Source of the DNA: CAWVSB01 sp036960375
GTDB lineage: Bacteria; Pseudomonadota; Gammaproteobacteria; Pseudomonadales; CAWVSB01
NCBI GenBank assembly: GCA_036960375.1
Contig: JBALVY010000001.1
Span: 682,001-746,000, forward strand
Length of the DNA: 64,000 nt
Direction: 5' to 3'
Shown: positions 1-8,662 of the stretch, piece by piece
Layout: every line of letters begins with the position of its first letter
Numbering within the stretch: position 1 is the first letter of the stretch
Notes under the pieces: model-generated
The model's input: only the letters and a program-made list of their open reading frames with translations
What the model was told of the DNA's origin: nothing
The model's database searches: none
Made by a program: the position numbers and the translations under genes

Positions 1-752
1 AGTTGCACACAAATCAAAGCGCAGGCCAGTAGTCCGGTAGTACCCAGCAGCCAGGTTAAATTGCTGGTATAGGCGATGGCGAAAGCAGCGCAGGCAAGAA
101 TGGCCAGTTTGTCGGTATGTGCATTGCGTTGCCCGCGATAATCTGTCAAACCACTTTTGCTAAAAGCCGGTAGGATGCGCGTCGCGATGACGCAGATCAG
201 TAGCCAGATCATTGCCAGGGCTAGCCTTTGGCCTGGTAGGGCGAAGCTATCGGAGATACCCAGTGCCTGCAGATGAATGCCTAGATTGGCAAACCACAGT
301 AATGACAGCAGCACGGGTACAAAATAGTTACGTTTATTGCCGGTGACGATAATACGGGAGGCCAGCAGGCCGGCGAGTAGAGGAAGAAAAGTCAGATCCA
401 GCAGAGCGATGAGTAGCTCTGGTAGAGGCAGCAGGGGCGCGATACGTCCAGCGAGCCATACTGCAGCCAGTATGGCCAGGCTAGTGCCGGTGGCTGTTTC
501 GCGTCCAGTCCAGTTGGCCACAGCGGTGAGCAGGAAACCGGCAATAACGGCCGTACTATAGCCAAACAGCATTTCGTGCAGATGCCAGACATTGTGACCG
601 TAATAGTCAGCGGGGCTGGCTGCAAGGCCGGCATAACTCGCTACCCAAATCAGGATCATCAACATGCCACCGGCGGTGGCCAGCAGGAAAAAGGGCCGAA
701 AGCCCTTTTGCAACAGAGCATTGCCCTGCGCGACAGGTTCTTCAATATTCAT
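1..752 (-). CDS. NnrS family membrane protein (3' end beyond window)
   Basis: An uninterrupted minus-strand frame starts at ATG 752 and runs through the window edge, giving about 250 residues with the C-terminus missing. The N-terminus has the NnrS signature: an FRPFFLLA segment near residue 18, then HLHEMLFGYSTAVIAGFLL followed by TAVANWTGRE around residues 60-90. The rest is a series of hydrophobic segments typical of a polytopic inner-membrane protein. NnrS proteins are haem- and copper-containing membrane proteins linked to nitric oxide stress. No denitrification genes are visible nearby, so a stress role is inferred from family only. The frame is easy to miss because the only in-frame ATG sits close to the CysK-like gene end. 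The cysteine synthase-like gene lies upstream on the same strand (stop 835), 82 bp away. Confidence 0.85.
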   Translation of the reverse strand, partial: MNIEEPVAQGNALLQKGFRPFFLLATAGGMLMILIWVASYAGLAASPADYYGHNVWHLHEMLFGYSTAVIAGFLLTAVANWTGRETATGTSLAILAAVWLAGRIAPLLPLPELLIALLDLTFLPLLAGLLASRIIVTGNKRNYFVPVLLSLLWFANLGIHLQALGISDSFALPGQRLALAMIWLLICVIATRILPAFSKSGLTDYRGQRNAHTDKLAILACAAFAIAYTSNLTWLLGTTGLLACALICVQ

Positions 753-834
753 GATCAATTATCTTTTGCGGTATGGAAGCTCAGTATAGAGATATCAGGC
801 ATGTGTATGCTTGATCAGAAACAAGAGCCGTCAA

Positions 835-1836
835 TTAGCCCATTACCCAATCCGGGGCGGGCAGGCCACGACGGCGCAGGAATATCGGGTTGTAGAGTTT
901 ACTTTGGTAGCGATCACCATAATCACACAAAACAGTGACTATGGTATGTCCTGGCCCCAGCTCGCGTGCCATACGGACGGCACCGGCAATATTGATGGCG
1001 GAAGACCCGCCAAGACACATGCCTTCGTGTTTCAGAAGATCATAAATAAAAGGCAAAGCTTCGGCATCGGAAATTTTATAGCACAGGTCAACCTGAGCCT
1101 GTTTGATATTCTCGGTGACAAAACTGATACCAATGCCTTCGGCAATTGAACTGCCTTCGCTATGCGGTTCGCCGTTAGTAAAGTAGTTGTACATGCCTGA
1201 GCCCATTGGGTCAGCCAGGCCGATCTTGATATCAGTATTCTTGTGTTTCAGTGCCTGGCTTACTCCAGCCAGAGTACCACCGGTACCGGTGGCACAAATA
1301 AAGCCATCGACTTTGCCATCAGTTTGTTGCCAAATTTCGCTACCCGTTGTTTCCCGGTGAATATCGCAATTGGCGGTATTATCGAACTGGCGCGACCAGA
1401 ATGCACCGCGGTCGAGCTTTTGCCGCAGCTTTTCTGTCAGTCGTTCGGCTTGATGAATATAGTGTTTGGGGTCATCGTAGCTGGTAGTCGGCACAACGCG
1501 TAAATCGGCGCCGTATAGCTCCAGCATGTCTTGTTTTTCCTGACTCATGATATCCGGCATGACAACAACGCTTTTATAACCTAAGGCATTGGCTAACAAT
1601 GTGATACCGATACCGGTGTTTCCCGCTGTGCCCTCGACAATGGTGCCACCAGGCAATAATTCACCACTGGCTTCTGCGGCGCGAATAATGCCCAGTGCGG
1701 TACGGTCTTTAACGGAGCCACCCGGGTTCATAAATTCCGCTTTACCGTATATATCGCAGCCAGTCAGCTCAGATACCTGTCGCAGATGGATTAACGGTGT
1801 ATTGCCTATAGTGTCGGCGATAGTCGATTTGGTCAT
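835..1836 (-). CDS. PLP-dependent cysteine synthase family protein
   Basis: 333 residues of the fold-type II PLP family (CysK/CBS-like). Visible motifs are GNTPLI at 11-16, the PLP lysine K43 in SVKDRT, the substrate-binding loop GTAGNTG at 69-75 and the phosphate-binding GTGGTL at 184-189. These predict O-acetylserine sulfhydrylase or a related beta-replacement reaction in the cytoplasm. After the usual core there is a conserved-looking tail (LYNPIFLRRRGLP) longer than that of classical CysK, which is typical of a CysK-like subgroup, so the exact substrate is uncertain. ATG 1836 is the natural start because the residues after it match the family N-terminus. It may be cotranscribed with the NnrS gene, 82 bp downstream. 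Confidence 0.85.
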   Translation of the reverse strand: MTKSTIADTIGNTPLIHLRQVSELTGCDIYGKAEFMNPGGSVKDRTALGIIRAAEASGELLPGGTIVEGTAGNTGIGITLLANALGYKSVVVMPDIMSQEKQDMLELYGADLRVVPTTSYDDPKHYIHQAERLTEKLRQKLDRGAFWSRQFDNTANCDIHRETTGSEIWQQTDGKVDGFICATGTGGTLAGVSQALKHKNTDIKIGLADPMGSGMYNYFTNGEPHSEGSSIAEGIGISFVTENIKQAQVDLCYKISDAEALPFIYDLLKHEGMCLGGSSAINIAGAVRMARELGPGHTIVTVLCDYGDRYQSKLYNPIFLRRRGLPAPDWVMG

Positions 1837-2025
1837 GGCGGTTCCCGGCAGGTTTGTAGACTAGATGGTAACGGTCAGCCGCGGTGCTGACAATGATACG
1901 GCTATTAATTTAACGGGTATTTTTCTCTTCAACTGAGCCTGGTCTTCGTTGGCACTATTTGCGAGGAGTCAAATCTTGAACGATACTAGACTGATCTGAA
2001 GATTGTGTCGCATAAGGAACCGTCG

Positions 2026-2772
2026 GTGAATCGTTTTTTTACCCTGATGATATTTATAGGCTTCAGTGCTCTCAGCCACGGGGAGCCTGACGCGCGCGAG
2101 ATTATTACCAAGGCCATGGATCACTGGCGCGGGGTAAGCTCTTACGGCGAAATGACCATGATTATCCACCGTCCGGACTGGCAGCGGACCATGTCTATGA
2201 AGAGCTGGTCCAAGGGTAGCAAGCACTCGCTAGTGCGGGTTACGGCTCCGGCCAAGGATGCGGGCAATGGTAGCTTGCTCAAGGATAACAACATGTGGAC
2301 GTATACACCCAAAATTAACCGAGTGATAAAAGTGCCTTCTTCAATGATGGGGCAGAGTTGGATGGGCTCAGATCTATCCAATAAAGACATCGCCAAATCC
2401 ACCGATATCATAGATCAGTATGATCACAGCTTACTCGAGTCTCGCGAGGAAGAGGGCCATACGACTTGGATTATACAGTCGGTACCGCACGAGGATGCTG
2501 CGGTCGTCTGGGGCAAGGAAATTTATCATATTCGTGATGATATGGTCATGCTTGAGCAGCAGTTTTGGGATCAGGACGGCAGGCTGGTAAAGGCTTATAA
2601 GGCCAATGAAATTAAGGCGCTAGGCGGGCGCATGGTCGCTACCGTAATGCGCATGCAGGAGGTAGACAAACCCGGCCAGTGGACAGAATTGCGTGTTTTG
2701 GATAATCAGTTTGATATTGAACTATCCGATAATCTGTTCACGCTGTCTAACTTGAGAAATCCGCGCCAGTGA
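2026..2772 (+). CDS. LolA-like outer membrane lipoprotein-sorting protein
   Basis: The protein has a short signal peptide (MNRFFTLMIFIGFSALSHG) and a mature domain resembling the LolA-like family annotated as outer membrane lipoprotein-sorting protein. Diagnostic stretches include KSWSKGSKHSLVRVTAPAKD and NNMWTYTPKINRVIKVP. It is expected to be a periplasmic carrier for lipid or lipoprotein cargo. I chose GTG 2026 because AAGGAA at 2014-2019 is correctly spaced; an in-frame GTG at 2005 would add seven residues before the signal peptide and has no good ribosome site. The stop overlaps the first permease (GTGA, 4 nt). This is the first gene of a five-gene plus-strand operon. Canonical LolA is normally encoded elsewhere, so I treat this as a paralogue. 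Confidence 0.8.
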   Translation: MNRFFTLMIFIGFSALSHGEPDAREIITKAMDHWRGVSSYGEMTMIIHRPDWQRTMSMKSWSKGSKHSLVRVTAPAKDAGNGSLLKDNNMWTYTPKINRVIKVPSSMMGQSWMGSDLSNKDIAKSTDIIDQYDHSLLESREEEGHTTWIIQSVPHEDAAVVWGKEIYHIRDDMVMLEQQFWDQDGRLVKAYKANEIKALGGRMVATVMRMQEVDKPGQWTELRVLDNQFDIELSDNLFTLSNLRNPRQ

Positions 2773-3995
2773 GCGTGACTACTCGTTTAGCCTGGCGCAA
2801 TCTGTGGCGCCACGGTCGTCGTACCTGGTTGACTGTCGGTGCGATGATTTTCTGCAATGCGCTTTTGGTATTCATGATTGCATTCCAGTTTGGCACCTAT
2901 GGTTTGATGATCGACAGTTCTCTGTCGGTGCTGACCGGCCATATTCAGATACAACAGAAGGACTACCAGGCAGAGTCGCGTATGCGCTATAGCATCCCTG
3001 CGGGCGTAGATTTAGCTGCTCGGCTGCGGGAACAGTCGGGCATACAGCATATTGCGGCCAGAACTACAGCCTTTGCCCTGGCCTCCAGTGAAGAGCGCTC
3101 CTTTGGCATCCAGGTCTACGGTGTGGATCCAGAGCGTGAGCCCGATGTCTCAACCATTCCCGGCCTTATCAAGACAGGTCGATATCTGCTTGATCAAGAT
3201 GCGGCAGAGATCGTCATTGGTTCTGTGTTGGCGCGTAATCTCAAGCTCACGGTCGGCGATGAGCTTACATTGCTAGGCTCCGGCCGAGATGGCTCCTTTG
3301 CTGCGGGCATTGTGACCGTTGTCGGTATTCTTGAGAGCGGCTTAAGTGAACTGGATCGCTCGATAGCCCAGATTCCGTTGGCTTATTTTCAATCAGTATT
3401 TAGCATGGGAGATCACGTACATAGCATCGTCGTTCACCTCGATGCGCTAGGCGCGGTGGCACCGGTCAAACAGCGACTGGTCGGTTTGGTGCAACAGCCT
3501 GAGCTGGTGGTATTGGACTGGGATGAATTGCAGCCGGGTTTGCGTCAGGCGATACAGGCCGATATGTTCAGTGCTTTTGTGATGTACGCGGTGCTTATCG
3601 TTCTAGTGGCCTTCAGCGTGCTCAATACCCAGCTGATGTCGGTATTGGAGCGAACCCGTGAGTTTGGTGTGATGATGGCGCTGGGTTTTAGTCCGGGAGG
3701 CTTAGCCCGCCTGGTATTTCTGGAAACCGCGGTGATGTCTCTATTGGGGCTGACTATCGGTTGTCTACTGGGGGCCAGCATCGCCTACTACTTTCAGGTT
3801 TTTGGCTTGCACATCCCGGCGCTTAAAGAGGCGATGGATCAATATAATCTACCAGCGGAAATCTACCCTCAAGTTAACCTGATCAGTGTTTTTGTCGGGC
3901 CAGGTGTTGTGTTTTTGGGAAGCATGCTGGCGGCTGTTTATCCGGCCTTGCGCTTGCATACACTGGAGCCGGTAGCGGCTATGAGAGCGGTCTAG
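2769..3995 (+). CDS. ABC transporter permease, FtsX/MacB-like (first of two)
   Basis: 408 residues with the layout of LolC/LolE/MacB-type permeases: one N-terminal membrane helix (about 18-40), a large periplasmic domain (about 45-260), and three C-terminal helices at about 268-290, 315-340 and 375-398. The cytoplasmic loop ERTREFGVMMALGFSPGGL is the typical FtsX coupling region that contacts the ATPase. The N-terminal motif RLAWRNLWRHGRRT is shared with the next permease (TLAWRNLWRNYRRT), so the two are paralogues. The GTG start overlaps the preceding stop by 4 nt, and the next gene's ATG follows directly after its TAG. Partner subunits follow in the same operon. Cargo is unknown. Confidence 0.85.
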   Translation: MSVTTRLAWRNLWRHGRRTWLTVGAMIFCNALLVFMIAFQFGTYGLMIDSSLSVLTGHIQIQQKDYQAESRMRYSIPAGVDLAARLREQSGIQHIAARTTAFALASSEERSFGIQVYGVDPEREPDVSTIPGLIKTGRYLLDQDAAEIVIGSVLARNLKLTVGDELTLLGSGRDGSFAAGIVTVVGILESGLSELDRSIAQIPLAYFQSVFSMGDHVHSIVVHLDALGAVAPVKQRLVGLVQQPELVVLDWDELQPGLRQAIQADMFSAFVMYAVLIVLVAFSVLNTQLMSVLERTREFGVMMALGFSPGGLARLVFLETAVMSLLGLTIGCLLGASIAYYFQVFGLHIPALKEAMDQYNLPAEIYPQVNLISVFVGPGVVFLGSMLAAVYPALRLHTLEPVAAMRAV

Positions 3996-5240
3996 ATGAG
4001 AACGAATAAATCCTTGTCTCCCTCCATTTTAGCCACTCTGGCCTGGCGTAACCTGTGGCGCAATTATCGCCGTACTTTGATTATGCTAATGGCCATCGTG
4101 CTGGGTGTATGGGCGATGATTTTATTTAGCTCCATGATGCGCGGGATGCTGGATGAGATGGTTCGCGAGGGATTACGGGTTTTGCCGGGCGAGGTACAGA
4201 TTCATCATCCTGAATATCGCGACGACCCGAGCGTTGCGAATCTAATAGGCGAGCCAGACGCGCAACTGCTTAGCGTGCTCAACACAGCACCGATTGAAGC
4301 ATGGACGGCGCGGATAAAAGTACCCGGTATGATTTCCAGCGAAAGAGACACTCGTGGAGTGCTGCTACTAGGTATTGAGCCAGATGGAGAAATTGCGCTG
4401 GGTTTCAAACTTGCCGACGTGATCGAGGGCCGGTTTCTGGAGTCTGCAGCAGATAAAGGCATTGTGATTGGGCGCAAGCTGGCCGATCGACTCGATACTG
4501 AGCTGGGTAAGCGGGTCGTGATTATGACGCAAGACCCCGACAACGAGGTGGCTGATCGAGGCATGCGTATTGTCGGTATTTATCGCGCGCGGCTGGAAGC
4601 TACTGAACAACTTAATGCCTACGTCGGTCGTGAAACCTTGCAGAAAATGTTGGGCGTGGGAAACAGTGTTTCCGAGATAGCTATTACCGCTAATAACTAC
4701 CAGACAGTAAAGAACTGGTGGCAAACCGTAGCAGACGCGGCTGGTGATGAGCAGGACACCCAGCCCTGGATGGTGCTGGACGGATATCTTGGCACTATGG
4801 CTTCCGTACAGGGCACTATCAACCTGATTATCATGGTAGTGATATTTATTGCTCTGTCCTTCGGTCTGGTCAATACGCTGGTTATGGCGGTATTTGAGCG
4901 CGTGCGTGAGATCGGTCTGATGATGGCACTGGGTATGCGTCCTCAGTGGATAATGCTGCAGGTATTGCTGGAGAGCCTGATGTTGCTGGGTCTGGGGCTG
5001 ATACTGGGTAATGTGCTGGCCGTTTTTACCATTCTACCGTTGCAAAGTGGCATCGGTATCTCCGTGGTGGGAGAGGGTCTCGAAATGTACGGTATGGGTA
5101 CTACTTTGTATCCCAAGCTGGCCTTGCAGGACATGTTGTTATCCACTGCTGTCGTGCTGCTTCTGGGTCTGGCCGCCAGTCTGATTCCCGCCTGGCGCGC
5201 CTCTCGTTACAACCCGATAGAAGCCTTGGCAAAAACCTGA
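3996..5240 (+). CDS. ABC transporter permease, FtsX/MacB-like (second of two)
   Basis: 414 residues with the same topology as its upstream neighbour: helix at about 28-50, a periplasmic domain, then three C-terminal helices starting near residue 268. The coupling loop reads FERVREIGLMMALGMRPQW. Having two different permeases recalls LolC plus LolE, which form a heterodimer with LolD. Here the LolA-like protein, two permeases, ATPase and a barrel lie together, suggesting one complex spanning the envelope. ATG 3996 immediately follows the stop of the first permease, implying translational coupling. The substrate cannot be read from sequence; lipoprotein or lipid movement is an inference from the LolA-like partner. 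Confidence 0.85.
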   Translation: MRTNKSLSPSILATLAWRNLWRNYRRTLIMLMAIVLGVWAMILFSSMMRGMLDEMVREGLRVLPGEVQIHHPEYRDDPSVANLIGEPDAQLLSVLNTAPIEAWTARIKVPGMISSERDTRGVLLLGIEPDGEIALGFKLADVIEGRFLESAADKGIVIGRKLADRLDTELGKRVVIMTQDPDNEVADRGMRIVGIYRARLEATEQLNAYVGRETLQKMLGVGNSVSEIAITANNYQTVKNWWQTVADAAGDEQDTQPWMVLDGYLGTMASVQGTINLIIMVVIFIALSFGLVNTLVMAVFERVREIGLMMALGMRPQWIMLQVLLESLMLLGLGLILGNVLAVFTILPLQSGIGISVVGEGLEMYGMGTTLYPKLALQDMLLSTAVVLLLGLAASLIPAWRASRYNPIEALAKT

Positions 5241-5253
5241 TGAGAATTATTTG

Positions 5254-5949
5254 ATGAGCGCTATTTCGAGTAAAAATCTGCACAAAACATTTAGCCAGGG
5301 TGGTCATATCATCAAGGGTCTGGATGACGTTTCCATTGATATCGAAGAAGGAGAGTTTGTCTGTTTGTCGGGCCCTTCCGGTTCAGGTAAGACGACCCTG
5401 CTGAATGCCTTGGGCGGCCTCGACAGACCAGACAGTGGGGAGATTCTTGTTGGTGGCAAGCGTGTAGACCAGTTGGGCAAAGCTGAGCTGGCCGACATGC
5501 GCCTTCACCATATTGGTTTTGTATTTCAGGCCTATAATTTGATTCCGGTATTAACTGCGCAGGAGAATATCGAATTTGTGATGCAAATACAGGGGGTGCC
5601 TGCTGCTGCGCGAGCAGAAAAATCTCGGGCTATTCTGAAGGAGGTTGGTTTAGAGGATCATGAAAATCGCCGACCATCCCAGTTGTCGGGCGGCCAGCAG
5701 CAGCGTGTTGCTGTTGCCCGTGCCATAGTGAGCAATCCCACCTTGGTGCTGGCAGACGAGCCTACGGCGAATCTGGACAGTCTTACCGCTACGCAGCTAA
5801 TGGACTTATTTGTAAAACTCAATCGTGAGCGCAATATCACCTTCGTCATTGCCACCCACGATACCCGAGTCATGCAATATTGCCGGCGCCTTGTTCGTAT
5901 GGAAGATGGCAAGATCATCTTCGATGAGTCGCAGCCAGGTATAGGCTAG
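5254..5949 (+). CDS. ABC transporter ATP-binding protein (LolD/MacB-like)
   Basis: 231 residues with Walker A GPSGSGKT at 40-47, Q-loop near 92, signature LSGGQQQR at 144-151, Walker B LVLADE at 164-169 and H-loop ATHDTR near 206. This is the MacB/LolD class of ATPases that power mechanotransmission through FtsX-type permeases. A TTG at 5251 precedes ATG 5254 in the same frame; I prefer the ATG. The gene lies 13 nt after the second permease, and its stop abuts the ATG of the outer-membrane protein gene. It is expected to be cytoplasmic and bound to the two permeases. Confidence 0.88.
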   Translation: MSAISSKNLHKTFSQGGHIIKGLDDVSIDIEEGEFVCLSGPSGSGKTTLLNALGGLDRPDSGEILVGGKRVDQLGKAELADMRLHHIGFVFQAYNLIPVLTAQENIEFVMQIQGVPAAARAEKSRAILKEVGLEDHENRRPSQLSGGQQQRVAVARAIVSNPTLVLADEPTANLDSLTATQLMDLFVKLNRERNITFVIATHDTRVMQYCRRLVRMEDGKIIFDESQPGIG

Positions 5950-7182
5950 ATGTCACGTTTTTTCCTCTGCACACTGCTATTTTTGAGCTTCACCGTTTCT
6001 GCATCAGAACTACTTGGCTTGAAAAGCGGGCACTTGAAGGGTCAGTATCTGGTCGGTAGTTATCCGGACGACAGTTTGTACAGGGAATTAATTGGTACTC
6101 CCAGCCATGATCTGAACGGCGACCTGCGCCTGTTAATTGACGGCGGTAAAAGCCAGTGGAGCTGGCAGGCTGATTACCAGATGATTTACCGCTCGGGCGA
6201 CACGCTGGAATTGAGCCGTCTGTTGGCAGGCAACTTCGCTATTCCCAGTGACCAGTACCGCCTTATGGACTTGACCCACGTGATTTCTGATGACGAAGAC
6301 AGCGTGTGGGTGCATCGGCTCGACCGGCTTTATGTGGGTTTTACCGGAGAAAAAGCTGTTGTGCGAGTAGGCAGGCAAGCAGTGAGCTGGGGTAACGGTC
6401 TGATTTACAACCCGGTAGATTTCTTCAACCCGTTCGACCCGGCCGCAGTGGATAAAGAATACAAAAGCGGCGATGACATGGTCTACGGTCAATATTTGAT
6501 GGACAGCGGCAACGACTGGCAGGCAGTGTCTGTGTGGCGGCGGGATCAGGACGGCCATACGGGTAATGCAGTTAATACCAATGCCGTTAAATATCACGCC
6601 TTTGTGGGTGAACAAGAATTAGATTTATTGCTCGCGCAACACTTTGAAGATGACATTTTTGCGGTGGGTGGTATTAGCTCCTGGGGCGGAGCCATTGTGC
6701 GCGGCGATATAATGCTGACTCGTACAGACATTGATACCTATTTTAGCGCAGTTGCTAACTTGAGTTACTCCTGGAATTGGGGTGGTAAAAATATGAGTGG
6801 TATCGTCGAGTATTTTTATAACGGTTTTGGTCTTAGCGAGGATAACTACGATAGGCTCCCGCAGGAGCACGACCTTACCGATCGTTTGTTGCGAAACGAA
6901 TTATTTACTATAGGTAAGCACTATCTGGCTGGCGGTATTACTATAGAGGTGAGTCCGTTGTTCAATATCACCCCTAATGCTTTTGTTAACCTGGGTGACG
7001 GTTCAGGGCTGGCTCAGCTGGTAGCTCAATATGATCTGAAACAGGACTGGCTATTACTCATGGCGTTAAATATACCCTGGGGCGCAAACGGTACCGAGTT
7101 TGGTGGATTGGAGTCGGGTGTAGAGGGCCTGCGGTTTAGCAGTGGCCCTGGTCTGTTCACTCAATTGGCCTTCTATTTTTAA
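5950..7182 (+). CDS. Predicted outer-membrane beta-barrel protein of ABC/LolA operon
   Basis: 410 residues with a clear signal peptide (about 1-18, ending VSAS) followed by alternating hydrophobic/polar segments rich in aromatic and glycine residues. The C-terminus ends in LAFYF, a BAM-type terminal signature of outer-membrane barrels. The segment RVGRQAVSWGNGLIYNPVDF resembles DUF1302-like proteins, whose members also sit beside LolA-like and FtsX permease genes. ATG 5950 directly follows the ATPase stop, so it is the last gene of the operon. I infer an outer-membrane endpoint for cargo handled by the upstream transporter; the function is not established. Confidence 0.7.
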   Translation: MSRFFLCTLLFLSFTVSASELLGLKSGHLKGQYLVGSYPDDSLYRELIGTPSHDLNGDLRLLIDGGKSQWSWQADYQMIYRSGDTLELSRLLAGNFAIPSDQYRLMDLTHVISDDEDSVWVHRLDRLYVGFTGEKAVVRVGRQAVSWGNGLIYNPVDFFNPFDPAAVDKEYKSGDDMVYGQYLMDSGNDWQAVSVWRRDQDGHTGNAVNTNAVKYHAFVGEQELDLLLAQHFEDDIFAVGGISSWGGAIVRGDIMLTRTDIDTYFSAVANLSYSWNWGGKNMSGIVEYFYNGFGLSEDNYDRLPQEHDLTDRLLRNELFTIGKHYLAGGITIEVSPLFNITPNAFVNLGDGSGLAQLVAQYDLKQDWLLLMALNIPWGANGTEFGGLESGVEGLRFSSGPGLFTQLAFYF

Positions 7183-7274
7183 ATTCTTGTGCAAGAAACG
7201 GGTGTCCTTAGCCTGTTAGGCAAGCTAGTCTGTGTTTATTCAGCAATGACATTGCAACAAGATAAAATCTATTA

Positions 7275-8102
7275 ATGGAAACTAAACAGCAGGATTATCG
7301 ACGTATCAGCGAGGCGATCAGATTTCTGGTGGCGCATCAGCAAGAGCAGCCGAGTCTCGACAGTGTTGCGGCTCATGTTGGGGTAAGCAGTAGTCTGCTG
7401 CAGCGACGTTTTTCTGCCTTGGTAGGAATAAGCCCCAAGCGTTTTCTGCAGGCGCTCACGGTGCAGCGCGCGGGCCGCTTATTAGAACATGGCAGTGTAC
7501 TTGACACCGCCTTAGCTGCAGGCCTTTCCGGGCCGTCCCGTCTGCATGACCACTTTGTTGTTATGCACGCCATGTCGCCAGGGGAATACAAATCGCGCGG
7601 TGCAAATGTGCAGATGTCTCTCGGTGTGGCTCAAACCGTATTTGGCAGTTTAGTGGTAGCTGTTACCGAGCGGGGTATCTGTGCGCTACAGCTTTCTGAT
7701 GAGCCTGAAAAAGCCCTGGCTGAAATGCACGATTGTTGGCCGCAGGCATCGAAGACTCGAGATGATGAAAAGGCAGGCGCGCTAGCTGCTGTGATGTTTG
7801 CCGATCAGGCCTCAGAAGTCCCTCTGTCGTTGGTGGTGAACGGTACCAATTTTCAGTTACAGGTGTGGCAGGCGCTGTTGAATATTCCTCGCGGCGAAGT
7901 GAGCAGTTACAGTGGACTGGCGGCGATGATGGGTAGGCCGCAGGCAACTCGTGCGGTTGCCAGCGCAGTAGCCGCGAACCCCGTTGCCTGGCTAATACCC
8001 TGTCATAGAGTGATTAGAGCAACCGGCGCAATAGGAGAGTATCGCTGGGGCAGTGAGAGAAAGCAGGCCTTGCTCGCTTGGGAGCAAAGCGTAAACAGTT
8101 AG
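7275..8102 (+). CDS. AraC-type HTH plus methylated-DNA--protein-cysteine methyltransferase
   Basis: 275 residues. The N-terminal ~100 residues form an AraC-like helix-turn-helix (SLDSVAAHVGVSSSLLQRRF and ISPKRFLQALTVQRA). The C-terminal part is an O6-alkylguanine-DNA methyltransferase with the active-site PCHRVI motif, cysteine at residue 243. This equals the C-terminal two-thirds of Ada and lacks the N-terminal zinc/phosphotriester domain, so it probably repairs O6-methylguanine and may also regulate transcription. It stands alone and converges with the next gene: the stops overlap by 4 bp (8099-8102). The ATG start fits the first conserved residues. Confidence 0.88.
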   Translation: METKQQDYRRISEAIRFLVAHQQEQPSLDSVAAHVGVSSSLLQRRFSALVGISPKRFLQALTVQRAGRLLEHGSVLDTALAAGLSGPSRLHDHFVVMHAMSPGEYKSRGANVQMSLGVAQTVFGSLVVAVTERGICALQLSDEPEKALAEMHDCWPQASKTRDDEKAGALAAVMFADQASEVPLSLVVNGTNFQLQVWQALLNIPRGEVSSYSGLAAMMGRPQATRAVASAVAANPVAWLIPCHRVIRATGAIGEYRWGSERKQALLAWEQSVNS

Positions 8103-8593
8103 TCAAAAGCTCCCTGGCGAATAGCCACATCGGCCAGATCGATCACATCAATAATTGTTCCGCTACCCTTCATTATTTTTATCACGCTGTCCTGTACTCG
8201 AATGATGTCTGTAACGGTTTCATCGTAATTAATGTCTGCTAAAGTTTCATGCGGTAAGTGAATAGCCGAGGATCTAACTGCGGGATCAAGTACTTCCCCT
8301 CTAGCCAACTTCTTTTGCCAGCCCGGCGGTAGTTCCTCGCCGCGTTCAACTTTCTTTTGTAGCCCGGGGGGCAGCGATTTCTGTTTGTTTTTGTTTTTAT
8401 TTTTGGGCTCGGTTGATTGCTGATTTTTTTGATATAGATCCACAATGGTGGCAATATCCTGCTCGCTAAAAATAGTGGGTGTGCGCGCATCGACGGTCGA
8501 GCGACCAAGACTGTCACTAGTAGTTGCTGCAAAAGTCTGGTTTTGAAGTAGTAGTCCGCCCAGCAGGGCGGTTAGAAGGTAAAAGGTTTTCAT
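8099..8593 (-). CDS. Exported small protein with tandem LPPG-KK-RGE repeats, unknown function
   Basis: 164 residues with a signal peptide (about 1-22, cleavage after TFA). A lysine/asparagine-rich stretch (62-72) leads into two 14-residue tandem units: LPPGLQKKVERGEE at 74-87 and LPPGWQKKLARGEV at 88-101. The PPG-KK pattern recalls periplasmic RcnB-like proteins, but the RcnB core is not evident. The C-terminal half (about 115-160) is a small acidic domain ending in IDLADVAIRQGAFD. The location is probably periplasmic. It is a single gene that converges with the Ada-like gene, overlapping stops by 4 bp. The function is unknown. Confidence 0.7.
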   Translation of the reverse strand: MKTFYLLTALLGGLLLQNQTFAATTSDSLGRSTVDARTPTIFSEQDIATIVDLYQKNQQSTEPKNKNKNKQKSLPPGLQKKVERGEELPPGWQKKLARGEVLDPAVRSSAIHLPHETLADINYDETVTDIIRVQDSVIKIMKGSGTIIDVIDLADVAIRQGAFD

Positions 8594-8662
8594 ATGTCAT
8601 GCCTCGCTAAATTTTCTGCTGGTAGCATAACAAAGCTAGCTAAACGGGGGATGAATACAGAC

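Noticed and set aside
3545..3781. Minus-strand frames within the ABC permease genes (also 4205-4564 and 4368-4724)
   Set aside because: These mirror strongly supported membrane-protein genes; composition and lack of start signals mark them as shadows.
6133..6615. Minus-strand frame of 160 codons inside the barrel gene
   Set aside because: It is opposite a well-supported gene with signal peptide and barrel features; no independent support.
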